DNA from: DSWT01 sp035415725
GTDB taxonomy: Bacteria > Chloroflexota > Anaerolineae > B4-G1 > SLSP01
NCBI GenBank assembly: GCA_035415725.1
Contig: DAOOGN010000009.1
Location: 1 to 60,604 of the forward strand
Direction: 5' to 3'
DNA: 60,604 bases
Part shown: positions 18,001 through 26,464 of the stretch, one piece after another
Numbering within the stretch: position 1 is the stretch's first letter
Layout of the letters: each line of letters opens with the position of its first letter
Notes under the pieces: model-generated
What the model saw: the letters and a program-made list of their open reading frames with translations, nothing else
What the model was told of the DNA's origin: nothing
The model's database searches: none
Translations under genes and position numbers: made by a program

Positions 18001-18769
18001 CGGGGCCTACTGGCTCGATCTGGAAGGGGAACACATCGCTGTCACTTTTGATCGCCAGGTGTTCGACAATCACCCCAACACTGTCCAACTGCTGACGTTT
18101 GGCAATCCCCGGCTGGACGTCTTGTTGCAGACTCTGCCTGACGCTGAAGGCGACGCCACACCAGAGGATCAACCGTCCACAGTCCTGCGCGTCGCCACAG
18201 CCGCACCCTTGCCGCGGGTGGGATACTTCACGCAGGATAGGGTCGGAGGCTTACAGCCGGTGAACAGCCTGGCAGGTCTGCACCAGGCGCTGAAGGCGGC
18301 CGATCGTTTCACCTGGACCACCGACCAGATTGCGGCAGCCCAGACGGCGGTGCAATCTGCCGCCGAAGCCGAATGGACGCGCGTCCGGCAAGGTCAGGAA
18401 CGGTTACAGCACATCCAACGTGAGGCACTACTGGCGCGCGCCGGGCGTCTGGTGCTGGATGCGGCGTTGGTCGAACTGGCACTGGGTCAGCAGCCCGGTT
18501 TGTTGGACCAGGCCGGCTATCCCCTGGCATTCGACGCCACGGCCATCTCCGGCTTGAGGCGGCATGGATACCCCTGGGCGCCGTTGCTCAAAATAGCGGG
18601 AGCGCACCTTACCGGTAGAAAACCGCACCCCACCGATCCTTTCTTCACCCAAATCCAGGGCGAGTCGCCGGAACAGCTCAAACGACGTTTTAAGCGCCTA
18701 ACCGATCAGGCGGCATATCTGTTGAAAGCGCTCGCTTCCCTCAGCAATGAATCTGGGACTCGACAATAG
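15011..18769 (+). CDS. PLD-domain SNF2 helicase of the defence array
   Basis: This 1252-residue protein has two parts. Residues 1-200 are phospholipase-D-like: H149-x-K151 in YFHAKVGVF and FDGSINES at 165-172, as in nucleases of this fold. From about 300 onward is a SNF2-type helicase with GDEVGLGKT (~318), VDEAHHAR (~426), MTATPMQ, FTQYTD, ATEAASEGLNLQ (~830) and QRIGRVDRIGQ (~860). DISARM systems use a comparable SNF2 helicase (DrmD) and a separate PLD protein (DrmC); here both activities are on one chain. The gene follows the methyltransferase by 42 bp and is the last gene of the array. It is the probable DNA-translocating effector. Confidence 0.9.
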   Translation: MSLLTEYNFHLSYGPGDDRLHAFYIPALAASVRYDRMTGYFSSYALAISAAGVAHLIANGGRMRLLVGAQLSREDVEAIEAGYNLHDVVAERLGPGLPDPETLTDQLLRARLEALAWLVAHERLDIRVVLPKGPGGLPLPAPASREYFHAKVGVFTDAAGHQVVFDGSINESETGWEHNYEQFMVFCSWNEGQLWVTEAMARFERLWQHREPDWISLPVPEAARQSLLRYAPYTAPTHDPLERPDHLKRPSRLQEQTPQILFASALEHERWTGQFLRDAPHLINGAGLGAATAPVAPWPHQLAVARQIVETYPSRYLLGDEVGLGKTIEAGLVLRELWLRGLVKRAVILAPKSVLRQWQEELYEKFALNVPQYNGKDFVDYGGQLQPAATPNPWDSVSLALASSQLLKRQDRQAELLTAAPWDLVLVDEAHHARRKDFLDQRTYRPNRLLELLRGLQARTQSLLLMTATPMQVDPIEVWDLLELLGLSGEWGGDERNFLRFYTELRSQKPDWDFIFRMVQAERETAGDSAGSGIPAAWVHQAQQRLGAVGWAQLQQILEASPPTAAAAFKKLPPATQALTAELLRRTTPLQRLVFRNTRPLLRDYVRRGLLRENVPYREPCLIWIDMRAEERELYLRLEEYISNFYRRYEARRTGLGFVMTVYRRRLTSSFYAVQCSLQRRLAFLRGQADLLWDDDDLEQDALAFDVDEEAELTAARHADDAAEYQEEIAYVEDFLCALQALSSYDSKVEQLQRDLETVFRQRETALVFTQYTDTLDFLREQLRQQYGSQVACYSGRGGEWWDGNAWMPITKEELKNAFREGERIKILLATEAASEGLNLQTCGVLINYDMPWNPMRVEQRIGRVDRIGQRYERVWIYNYFYQGTVEAKVYQALNCRLDWFQNVVGPLQPILAQVGRAIQHIALTGNAERQRVLQRELADLDAALDRQETQLNLDEEAAQPEVDTAWSAPFSLEEMAAAILATPTLQTHFRPHETVNGAYWLDLEGEHIAVTFDRQVFDNHPNTVQLLTFGNPRLDVLLQTLPDAEGDATPEDQPSTVLRVATAAPLPRVGYFTQDRVGGLQPVNSLAGLHQALKAADRFTWTTDQIAAAQTAVQSAAEAEWTRVRQGQERLQHIQREALLARAGRLVLDAALVELALGQQPGLLDQAGYPLAFDATAISGLRRHGYPWAPLLKIAGAHLTGRKPHPTDPFFTQIQGESPEQLKRRFKRLTDQAAYLLKALASLSNESGTRQ

Positions 18770-18951
18770 TGGCGGCTTGTAATGTTGTATAGCGGCTTCA
18801 GCCGCTCAGTAGTAGCAGTTTGTAGCCGCCCTGCCGCTCTTAACCCCTCAGTGACGCCTCCAGGTGTCACGACTCTATCCCCTACCCTGGAACTCCTGAC
18901 GGTGATGGTACGTCTTAAGATGACATACACTCAGCCTAAAGGAGACCAATC
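18770..18951. other. intergenic region with palindromic repeats
   Basis: The gap after the helicase holds AGCGGCTTCAGCCGCT (18791-18806) and a 9-bp imperfect stem at 18851-18870 (GTGACGCCT/AGGTGTCAC). AAAGGAG lies just before the serpin start. There is no T-run, so neither hairpin is a clear intrinsic terminator. Confidence 0.6.
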
Positions 18952-20301
18952 ATGTTCGATCACTTCAAATATGCACGGAGATTTGCATCTATAGCCATAG
19001 TCGCCGGCGTGCTGCTCGCGGCGTGTGGGCCGCTCACGCCGTCCGCCGTGACGTCGCCGCCAGAAATGCCCGCGGCGACGTCGCTGTCGCCGCTCCCCCA
19101 GGCCAGCTCTGGCGGTGCGCACCTCTCGTCGGTCCGCTCGGAATTGCCTCGTGAGACCGCGCCCCAAGTCTCGGCTGAAGCGCGGCAGGCGTTAGCCGCC
19201 GGAAACCGCGCGTTGGCCCTCGATCTGTACCGGGTGCTGCGCGCCCAGGGCGGTAATCTCTTCTACTCGCCCTACAGTATTTCCACTGCCCTGGCGATGG
19301 CGTATGCCGGCGCCGCCGGTGAGACGCAACGCCAGATGGCCGCGGCACTGCACTTCACCCTGCCGCCCGAAGCCCTGCATCCCGCCTTCAACGCCCTCGA
19401 TCTGGATCTGACAGCGGCGGAGGCCACGGACGCCTTCCGCCTGAACATCGCCAACGCGCTGTGGGCGCAGGCTGGCTACGAGTTCCAGCCGCGCTACCTC
19501 GACACGCTGGCCGTCAACTACGGCGCAGGATTACGGCTGGCCGATTTCACGCAGGATGCACTCCGCGAGGAAGCCCGCCAGGCCATCAACGCCTGGGTCA
19601 GCGAGCAGACCGAGAAAAAGATTGAGGAATTGTTACAGCCGGGCGATCTCAAGCCGGACGCGCGGCTGGTGCTGCTCAATGCCATCTACTTCAAGGCCGA
19701 CTGGAAAGTCCCCTTCAGCGGTGACCAGCAGAGCCATTTCATGCGGCTTGATGGATCGTCGATCACCGTGCCGGCGATGACTCGCCGGGCGGAGACGCCC
19801 TACCTAGCCGGCGCCGGCTTCACCGCCTTCGCCCTGGATTACAAGGGTGACCGCGTGCGGATGCTGGTGCTCGTGCCTGATGCCGGGACGTTCGAGGCGT
19901 TCGAGGAGACGCTCGACGCTGCGCGGATAGCGGCCATCATGGCGGAGCTGGAACCCACCGATTTGCAGTTAACGATGCCCAAGTTCGAGTTCAAAGCACG
20001 CTTCGCGCTCCAGAATGCGCTGGCCAATTTGGGAATGACCGCCGCCTTTCAACCAGGCGTGGCCGACTTCTCCGGGATGGATGGCACGCACGACCTCTTC
20101 ATCCAGTCGATCATCCACGAAGCCTACGTCGCCGTGGATGAGGAAGGCACCGAAGCCGCGGCAGCCACGGGCGTCGTCGCGGGGATCGTCTCCATGCCGC
20201 TGAATACGATCACGGTGGATCGCCCCTTCATCTTTCTCATTCACGATGTAGAGAGCGACACCCTGCTCTTCGTGGGACGGGTGCTCGATCCAACAGCATA
20301 A
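18952..20301 (+). CDS. serpin (serine protease inhibitor) lipoprotein
   Basis: This is a 449-residue exported serpin. The N-terminus is a lipoprotein signal with lipobox VLLAAC (C25), followed by a Ser/Pro-rich linker to about residue 75. The serpin fold begins with NLFYSPYSISTALAMAYAG and ends with VDRPFIFLIHD and LFVGRVLDP, both serpin signatures. The hinge of the reactive-centre loop, EEGTEAAAATG (~397-407), is rich in small residues, as in inhibitory serpins. It would trap target proteases outside the cell membrane by suicide inhibition. The gene has AAAGGAG upstream and no co-directional partner closer than 180 bp. The target protease is unknown. Confidence 0.92.
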   Translation: MFDHFKYARRFASIAIVAGVLLAACGPLTPSAVTSPPEMPAATSLSPLPQASSGGAHLSSVRSELPRETAPQVSAEARQALAAGNRALALDLYRVLRAQGGNLFYSPYSISTALAMAYAGAAGETQRQMAAALHFTLPPEALHPAFNALDLDLTAAEATDAFRLNIANALWAQAGYEFQPRYLDTLAVNYGAGLRLADFTQDALREEARQAINAWVSEQTEKKIEELLQPGDLKPDARLVLLNAIYFKADWKVPFSGDQQSHFMRLDGSSITVPAMTRRAETPYLAGAGFTAFALDYKGDRVRMLVLVPDAGTFEAFEETLDAARIAAIMAELEPTDLQLTMPKFEFKARFALQNALANLGMTAAFQPGVADFSGMDGTHDLFIQSIIHEAYVAVDEEGTEAAAATGVVAGIVSMPLNTITVDRPFIFLIHDVESDTLLFVGRVLDPTA

Positions 20302-20452
20302 GCGGTGAAGCAAAGCCCGCACCAGCGGCGCACGGGCCGACCTGGGCTTGTGTTTCTGGCATGTTTTGCCTTTTCACCCGGACTTCAACAAGGGGGGTGT
20401 GTGCACCATAATATGAAATTGTGATATACTTCACCTGGGCAAACAAAAATAT

Positions 20453-20557
20453 AGGACTTACGCCAATTTCCGTTGGTAGCGGCGGCTTCAGTCGTTCTTA
20501 GCTTCTAAGAGACCAACCCTCCCGCCGCCGGAGGCGAGCTAGGCCGGCGTAAGTCCT
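20453..20557. mobile_element. 105-bp MITE-like element
   Basis: Perfect 12-bp terminal inverted repeats AGGACTTACGCC (20453-20464) and GGCGTAAGTCCT (20546-20557) bound a non-coding element. The paralogous leader at 21240-21260 reads AAAAATATCAAGGAGGA without the element, so the insertion point is visible. ATAT occurs at 20449-20452 and again at 20460-20463, consistent with a short A/T target duplication. It sits between the promoter side and the ribosome-binding site of the first GNAT gene. Confidence 0.8.
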
Positions 20558-20575
20558 GAATATCCAGGAGGAGTC

Positions 20576-21211
20576 ATGAAGCAATCTATACCTTCCCCCA
20601 TCCGTCTGACCCGCGCGCAGATCAAACCTGCCGCGCACGTCCTGGCGCGCGCTTTTGCCGATGAACCGCTCTGGAAGTACTTTATCCCCGATGCCACGCG
20701 CCGCCATCAGAAGATCTACTACGTTTTCCGCCTGATGGTCTCCTACGGCGTGCGCTACGGCGAAGGCTATGCTACCTCGCCAAACCTGGAAGGTGTTGCC
20801 ATCTGGCTTCCATCGGAACGGGCCAAGATGTCGCTCTGGGATCAGATTCTCCATGGTGCCATCCCGGCGTTTTTCAATCTGGGAATACAAACCACGGCAC
20901 ACATCAGCGCCACCGACGCTTACATCGAGAATGTTCACGCGCGCAACGCACCCTTCCCACACCAGTACCTGTCGGTCATCGGCGTAGAGCCGGCGTACCA
21001 GGGCCAGGGCTACGCCGGCGCATTACTTCGCCCGATGCTCGCCCGGCTGGACGCCGCAGGACAGCCTTGCTACCTGGAAACGCACACCGAACCGAACATG
21101 CAAATCTACCAGCACTATGGCTTCGAAGTGTGCGACGCGGGCACCTTCCCCAACAGCGACACCCGTTACATGGCCATGGTGCGCCAGCCACAGACAGTTC
21201 AACCCCAATAA
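20576..21211 (+). CDS. GNAT family N-acetyltransferase, copy 1
   Basis: This 211-residue cytoplasmic acetyltransferase shows the GNAT acetyl-CoA region VIGVEPAYQGQGYAGALLRPM near residues 134-155 (split: VIGVEPAYQGQGYAG, ALLRPM) and the C-terminal strand YQHYGFEVC. The Q/RxxGxG/A loop is QGQGYAG. It is preceded by CAGGAGGAG and by the MITE-like insertion. The next gene encodes a close paralogue of the same length with an identical last 20 residues, so this is a recent tandem duplication. The substrate is unknown. Confidence 0.88.
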   Translation: MKQSIPSPIRLTRAQIKPAAHVLARAFADEPLWKYFIPDATRRHQKIYYVFRLMVSYGVRYGEGYATSPNLEGVAIWLPSERAKMSLWDQILHGAIPAFFNLGIQTTAHISATDAYIENVHARNAPFPHQYLSVIGVEPAYQGQGYAGALLRPMLARLDAAGQPCYLETHTEPNMQIYQHYGFEVCDAGTFPNSDTRYMAMVRQPQTVQPQ

Positions 21212-21262
21212 TCAGAATGTGATATCCTTCACCTGAGTAAACAAAAATATCAAGGAGGAATT

Positions 21263-21898
21263 ATGAAGCAATCTATACCTTCCCCCATCCGTCTGACCCG
21301 CGCGCAGATCAAACCTGCCGCGCGTGTCCTGGCACGTGCTTTTGCCGATGAGCCGCTCATCCAGTATTTTATCCCCGACACCATGCGCCGCCATCAGAAA
21401 ATCTACTACGTTTTCCGCCTGGTGGTCTCCTACGGGTTGCACTATGGCGAAGGCTATGCCACCTCGCCGAACCTGGAAGGTATCGCCATCTGGCTTCCAT
21501 CGGAACGGGTCATGATGTCGCTCTGGGATCAGATTCTCCATGGCGCGATCCCGGCGTTTTTCAATCTGGGAATAAAATCCACCGTGCATATCAGCGCCAC
21601 CGACGTCTATATGGAGAACGTTCACATGCGCAACGCGCCCTTTCCACACCAGTACCTGTGGGCCATCGGCGTAGAGCCGGCGTACCAGAGGCGAGGTTAC
21701 GCCAGCGCGCTGTTCCGCCCGATGCTCGCCCGGCTGGACGCCACGGGGCTGCCTTGTTACCTGGAAGCGCACACCGAACCGAACATGCAAATCTATCAAC
21801 ACTATGGCTTCGAAATATGCGACGTGGGCACCTTCCCCAACAGCGACACCCGTTACATGGCCATGGTGCGCCAGCCACAGACAGTTCAACCCCAATAA
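21263..21898 (+). CDS. GNAT family N-acetyltransferase, copy 2
   Basis: This is the tandem paralogue of the preceding gene, 211 residues, with the acetyl-CoA loop QRRGYAS in place of QGQGYAG and most differences in the middle third (for example LIQYF against LWKYF). The leader, from TGTGATAT through AAACAAAAATAT to AAGGAGG, is homologous to the copy 1 leader but has no inserted element. The duplicated unit therefore runs from about 50 bp upstream of each start to the shared CCCCAATAATCAG after each stop. Substrate specificity may have diverged; that is inference. Confidence 0.88.
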   Translation: MKQSIPSPIRLTRAQIKPAARVLARAFADEPLIQYFIPDTMRRHQKIYYVFRLVVSYGLHYGEGYATSPNLEGIAIWLPSERVMMSLWDQILHGAIPAFFNLGIKSTVHISATDVYMENVHMRNAPFPHQYLWAIGVEPAYQRRGYASALFRPMLARLDATGLPCYLEAHTEPNMQIYQHYGFEICDVGTFPNSDTRYMAMVRQPQTVQPQ

Positions 21899-22004
21899 TC
21901 AGGGGGAAACCCTGGAAGACTCCCTTGAAATAGCCCCAGAGCACACAAAGTTCATAGAGAAAGACACAAATTCTGTACTCGTCAGGATGATATTGAACAC
22001 GTAG

Positions 22005-22241
22005 CTATTCAGCCATCCTTGCCAGGTGGCGAATGGGACTTTGGGAAGGGTGCATAAAAGGTTGGCACTTCTGACCCTCTTATCCCCTTCCTCCGTGTTG
22101 GCGTGGGGGGAAGGGGACTTTTGGGGTGGGTTTTTGCAGGCGGGCTACGCCCGCCTGCAAAAACCCCTTATTTTTCTCCCTCCCCAGCGTTTTCGCTGGG
22201 GAGGGGGCAGGGGGAGGGGCGAAAGCTACCGAACACGCCTG
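22005..22241 (+). repeat. composite hairpin repeat, copy A
   Basis: The unit begins CTATTCAGCC and ends ACACGCCTG, and contains three hairpins: CCCCTTCC/GGAAGGGG (22084-22116), an 18-bp stem with a 3-nt loop (22128-22145 with 22149-22166) and CCCTCCCCAGCG/CGCTGGGGAGGG (22178-22205). A second copy with the same order but different stem sequence lies inverted at 33561-33789. No protein is encoded. Confidence 0.8.
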
Positions 22242-22582
22242 AATCCTGAACGAGATTATTGCCATCTTGCCAAACTATGCTAACATGGAAAGGATGGTCA
22301 TACACGACTGACAGCCACGTCCGTCGCCGAAATAGCACGAGCACCGTTCCATTCCGCCCAGACCATGCACTCATCTCACCAACCATCTTCGGAGACCCAC
22401 GCCTGCTACGAAGCCATCGCGCGCCGTAACATTTTATTACCCTTACGGAAGTCGTGAACAAGAACCTGCAACACGGCGCTTTCATTATCCTGCCATCGGC
22501 AGGGATGACTGGGCCAGTCCCCAGAACAGTGATCGCCGCAAGGATGGGCTGGCATCTACGGCTTTCGATAAGGAGGTGTAAA
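22242..22582. other. non-coding leader before the sialidase-like gene
   Basis: I see no gene, tRNA or clear promoter in this stretch. A GTG at 22454 is in frame with the next gene but has no signal peptide after it, whereas ATG 22583 has TAAGGAGGT upstream and is followed by one. Confidence 0.5.
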
Positions 22583-25500
22583 ATGCAAGCAAAGTCACAT
22601 CATCTGAGAAGGTTGGCGTTGGCCCTGGGGCTAGGGCTGATAGGGGCGCTCGTCCTGACGGCGATCGTAGCCTCACCCCACGTGGCGTTAGCCGATGCTC
22701 CGTGGGGTAACCAGGTGCGGGTCACGGACGACGCTCAAAATGCGCCACAGGACTATGCCGCGACGGCGGTGGCCTCCACCGGCGTCATCTACGCGGTGTG
22801 GGCGGATGGACGGGATTATTTCGAGGTTATGCCCGTCTATTTCGCCCGTTCCGCCGATGGCGGGCAGACGTGGAGTGCGAACATCCCGATCACCACGCAG
22901 TTGATGATCAACGAAGGCGGGTGGCCGGCCGTCGCGGCCTCCGGGCCGTTGGATGTTCACGTCATCTGGGGAAGCATGGTGGATGACCTCTCGCGCGTCT
23001 TATACAGCAACTCCGACGACGGTGGGGAAACCTGGAGCGTTCCGCATCCCCTGGATAAATCTAGCGAACAGGGCGGCGCCGCGGAACCAGACGTAGCGAC
23101 CGACGGCGGGGACCACATCTACGCAGTATGGGTGGAATACAACGGGCTGCACCTGGCCCATTCCGGCGATGGCGGCACAACCTGGCCGATCGCGTCTACG
23201 CCGATCGTGACCACGACCGGCCGGCTGCATACTCCCGCCCTCGCGGTGGATGCGACAGGGACGCTGCATCTGGCATGGCAGGAGATCATTCCAGATGCCG
23301 AACCGGCGGTGTGCTACGCCCGCTCCACCGATCATGGCGTCACCTGGACGCCGCGCCATTGCTTCGACAGCCCGGTGGCCCGCCTCACGCAGTCGCTCCC
23401 CGATGTGGCGGTTAACCCGCTCAACGCGCACGTACACGTCGTCTGGGAGCAAACCAGCGGCAATGAAACCGGCATCTACCACGCACTTTCCAGCGACGGC
23501 GGCGACACGTGGGGCGCAGCGCAGCGTCTCAGCGGAGACAATGACGCAACCTGGCCGGCCGTCGCCGTCAACACCACCGGCCTGGCCTACGTGGTGTGGG
23601 AACAAAACCCAGACGCGCAGGAAATTTACTACACCCAATCCACCGATGGCGTGCTCTGGAGCACGCCGAGCCGCGTCAACGATTTCTGGCGCGGAACCTC
23701 GCACTATCATCCGGCGATCGCTGCCGGTGATACACCGCACGTCCTGTGGACGCTGGAGGATGCCCAGGGCGTCAGCGACATCTATGCAGCGGCGCTCGCC
23801 ACACCCCAACCCATCACCATCCCCGCTTCCGAAGTGGCCGTGAGTCTGGATGGACTCTGCAGTGTGAAAGATGAATACTGGGATGCTCTTCGGGTCGAGT
23901 TCTCCGACTTCGGCTACACGCGCACCATCTACATGCAGCACGACGGCGCGAACCTTTACGTGTGTATGAATGCCTTCCACGGGGGATTCGATGCGGATCG
24001 GGCGGGCGTCGTCTATCTGGATACCGACGGCGCGCGCGAAACCCAGGCCGAGGCCGACGACTACGCGCTCAAGGTGAACTTTGTGGAAGGGACGCTGGGC
24101 GCGCAGAGCAGTTGGTTCGGCAGCGGCGATCCCACCCATCCCTACAGTCCCACCGACGCGCTGCTCGGCTGGACGGGCGTGGCGACGTACACGGGTGTCG
24201 TCGGACAGATCGGCTCCGATGTGGCCGAATACCGCATTCCCCTAACGTTGACCGGCGGCTTGTGCGGCGCGCCCTTCGGCCTGGCGGTGTATCATCAGGG
24301 CTACACAGGCGGGAGTTTCACGCCTTATGGCTGGCCGGGCAACCAGTTCTATGACGAGCCGCGCACCTGGCAAGCCGCTTACTACGCGGGCGCGCCGTGC
24401 CCCGATCCAACCCGCCTGCCCGTCTTCAAACTACAGCCACCGCGAGTCACCCCGGAAGATGCCCAGGACCTCGCCGGACGGCTGGAGGGCATCACCACGA
24501 CCGAGGTGCTCACCGGCGATACACACGCCGGCACGGGGCGGTTGCTGGTCGTGGATCCGGGCCACGGGACACAGCTTGAGCTACTCACGGCCAGCGGTGG
24601 CTTGCTGGCCTCGAACCCCACCCTCGCGTTTGGGCAGGGCGCGCCGATGATGAATCCAAGGGCGGGCAATCCCTCGCGGCTGGCGTGCCAGTTCCTCCTG
24701 CTCAACAGCTTGTTCACCGGACAAACGCCGGATTTTGCGCAGAACTGCGATAGTCCGGCCACGCTCGGCTACAACATCACCCTGATCAAACAGACGATGT
24801 TCACGCCGCCGACACAGGCGGTGGCGCCGACCACCGCGCCGGTGGAGGAAATCATTGGCGTCATGGTCCAGGTCCCGGTCGGTGTGATGCTCAACACGTT
24901 CGAGGTGCCGACGACGCAGGTCAACGCGCCACAATTCGCTCCGCAGCCGGAACCGCCAGGGATGTCTCTTCCCTTCGACGGACCCGGCGGCCACCTCTCG
25001 CTGATCTTCCTCAGCACCGATCCCGCCAGCGGCCTGCCCTCGCTGGATAGCTCTGTGCCCGGTTTGGGCGCGCTGGCTGCACCGTCGTTGGGGCGGCTGA
25101 TGCATCCATTCGGCATGTTCGAGGCCGTCTCCCGCGCCCAGGCCACGCAACAGGCCCTGGCGCGCGTCCAGCAGAGTCTACCGCAAGCCACCAATATCCA
25201 GCTCGGCGACGGGGAACTCATCTACTACCTGGGCGACCCGGCTGCGCCGCAATCGCTCGTCCTGCCGATGTGGGCTTTCCACAACGTCACGGCGACTATC
25301 GACGGTGAGGTCGCGGCGGTGCGCGGCTTCTACGTGCCGGCAGTGGAAGGGTTGACGCCTATCGTGACGATTGTGACGCCAGTGGAAGGTGCCGTCCACG
25401 CGCTCGTGCGCCCGCTGACCGTCACGGCGACCATCGCCAAAGGCAGCGGACCGTACACGTACACGCTGTCGCGCGACGATGGCACGGTGTTGCGCACAGG

Positions 25501-26446
25501 CGTGACGAACGGCGCACTGACTTTGCCGGACGTGATGATCTCCGGCATCCGCAGCGCAGAGCCGGTAAGCCTCACCCTGCGCCTCGACGCCACCGACACG
25601 AACGGGGTGAATGGCTGGACGACGGTGAACTTACAGCCGGTCATCGTCAACATCTACCTGCCGCTCGTACTGCGCGCTTTCGACGGCGGCGGGATGACAT
25701 TGAGCCTGCCGCATCCTGCCGCGCCACTCGCCAACTACGACGTGGGCGTCGAGTGGGTCGGCGACTACCCGCCGCTTGGCCCCGGCGGCAATGACATTCC
25801 GATGACTGTGCCGGACGCCAACGGCTTCTACAATCAACTGCGGGCTTACGGCTGGGGGCACGCGCTCAAATACGGCGAGACCTCGGCCTGGGAGAAAGAC
25901 TGGCGGGATTGCTCGCTCGGCGGCATTGACTGCACCTACGGCGTCGAGGAGGCTGAGTTTATGTACTTCGCCGGTCACGGCAGCCCGGCGCACATTTACT
26001 TCTCCTCCAACAAAGACAGCAGCAACTTCTATGGCGCCAACGCGCGTTATCAGAACACGCGCTGGATCGGCTTCGCCTCGTGCCAGACCTTGCGCGCCGG
26101 CCCCTATGTCGGCACGGGCAACCCGCCGCTCACCTACTGGTTCAATGCGTTCCATGGCGTGCACATGCTGCTTGGCTTCCACAGCAATATGGGCGACATT
26201 GCTTTTGGCGGGCCATTGGGTTACAACCTGCAAGAACACTGCTTCCTGTGGTGGTGCTCGCAACTCACCATCCGCGAGGCGTGGGTGAAGACGGCCTTCG
26301 ATATGAACGCAGGCAAGCCGGCTTACCTCTACGCGGTGGGGACGAACGGCGTCAATCCGGTGAACAACAAGCTGCCCAGGGGCAATGGCGGCTCTTTAGG
26401 CCGGCCTTACCCGGTGGCCTCGTGGCATTGGGTGTGGTGGGAGTAA
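22583..26446 (+). CDS. secreted sialidase-propeller protein with a C-terminal caspase-like (DUF6345-like) domain
   Basis: This is a 1287-residue exported protein. A signal peptide ends at about residue 37 (VALA/DAP). Six Asp-box repeats of the sialidase/BNR type (SADGGQTW, SDDGGETW, SGDGGTTW, STDHGVTW, SSDGGDTW, STDGVLW) form a beta-propeller to about residue 370. A CBM9-like module follows (DEYWDALRVEFSDF), then a long middle region, YLPLVLRAF near 1025 and a C-terminal domain. That domain has FMYFAGHG (~1126-1133) and IGFASCQT (~1161-1168), a His/Cys arrangement like clan CD peptidases and DUF6345 proteins. ATG 22583 is preceded by AAGGAGGT. It may bind or cut extracellular glycans and proteins; substrates are unknown. 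Confidence 0.82.
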   Translation: MQAKSHHLRRLALALGLGLIGALVLTAIVASPHVALADAPWGNQVRVTDDAQNAPQDYAATAVASTGVIYAVWADGRDYFEVMPVYFARSADGGQTWSANIPITTQLMINEGGWPAVAASGPLDVHVIWGSMVDDLSRVLYSNSDDGGETWSVPHPLDKSSEQGGAAEPDVATDGGDHIYAVWVEYNGLHLAHSGDGGTTWPIASTPIVTTTGRLHTPALAVDATGTLHLAWQEIIPDAEPAVCYARSTDHGVTWTPRHCFDSPVARLTQSLPDVAVNPLNAHVHVVWEQTSGNETGIYHALSSDGGDTWGAAQRLSGDNDATWPAVAVNTTGLAYVVWEQNPDAQEIYYTQSTDGVLWSTPSRVNDFWRGTSHYHPAIAAGDTPHVLWTLEDAQGVSDIYAAALATPQPITIPASEVAVSLDGLCSVKDEYWDALRVEFSDFGYTRTIYMQHDGANLYVCMNAFHGGFDADRAGVVYLDTDGARETQAEADDYALKVNFVEGTLGAQSSWFGSGDPTHPYSPTDALLGWTGVATYTGVVGQIGSDVAEYRIPLTLTGGLCGAPFGLAVYHQGYTGGSFTPYGWPGNQFYDEPRTWQAAYYAGAPCPDPTRLPVFKLQPPRVTPEDAQDLAGRLEGITTTEVLTGDTHAGTGRLLVVDPGHGTQLELLTASGGLLASNPTLAFGQGAPMMNPRAGNPSRLACQFLLLNSLFTGQTPDFAQNCDSPATLGYNITLIKQTMFTPPTQAVAPTTAPVEEIIGVMVQVPVGVMLNTFEVPTTQVNAPQFAPQPEPPGMSLPFDGPGGHLSLIFLSTDPASGLPSLDSSVPGLGALAAPSLGRLMHPFGMFEAVSRAQATQQALARVQQSLPQATNIQLGDGELIYYLGDPAAPQSLVLPMWAFHNVTATIDGEVAAVRGFYVPAVEGLTPIVTIVTPVEGAVHALVRPLTVTATIAKGSGPYTYTLSRDDGTVLRTGVTNGALTLPDVMISGIRSAEPVSLTLRLDATDTNGVNGWTTVNLQPVIVNIYLPLVLRAFDGGGMTLSLPHPAAPLANYDVGVEWVGDYPPLGPGGNDIPMTVPDANGFYNQLRAYGWGHALKYGETSAWEKDWRDCSLGGIDCTYGVEEAEFMYFAGHGSPAHIYFSSNKDSSNFYGANARYQNTRWIGFASCQTLRAGPYVGTGNPPLTYWFNAFHGVHMLLGFHSNMGDIAFGGPLGYNLQEHCFLWWCSQLTIREAWVKTAFDMNAGKPAYLYAVGTNGVNPVNNKLPRGNGGSLGRPYPVASWHWVWWE

Positions 26447-26464
26447 CTCCCTACTTTCGATCAA

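Noticed and set aside
22005..22241. Hairpin region considered as a tandem intrinsic terminator of the GNAT genes
   Set aside because: Only a short T-run follows the central stem and the whole unit recurs elsewhere, so a repeat element explains it better.
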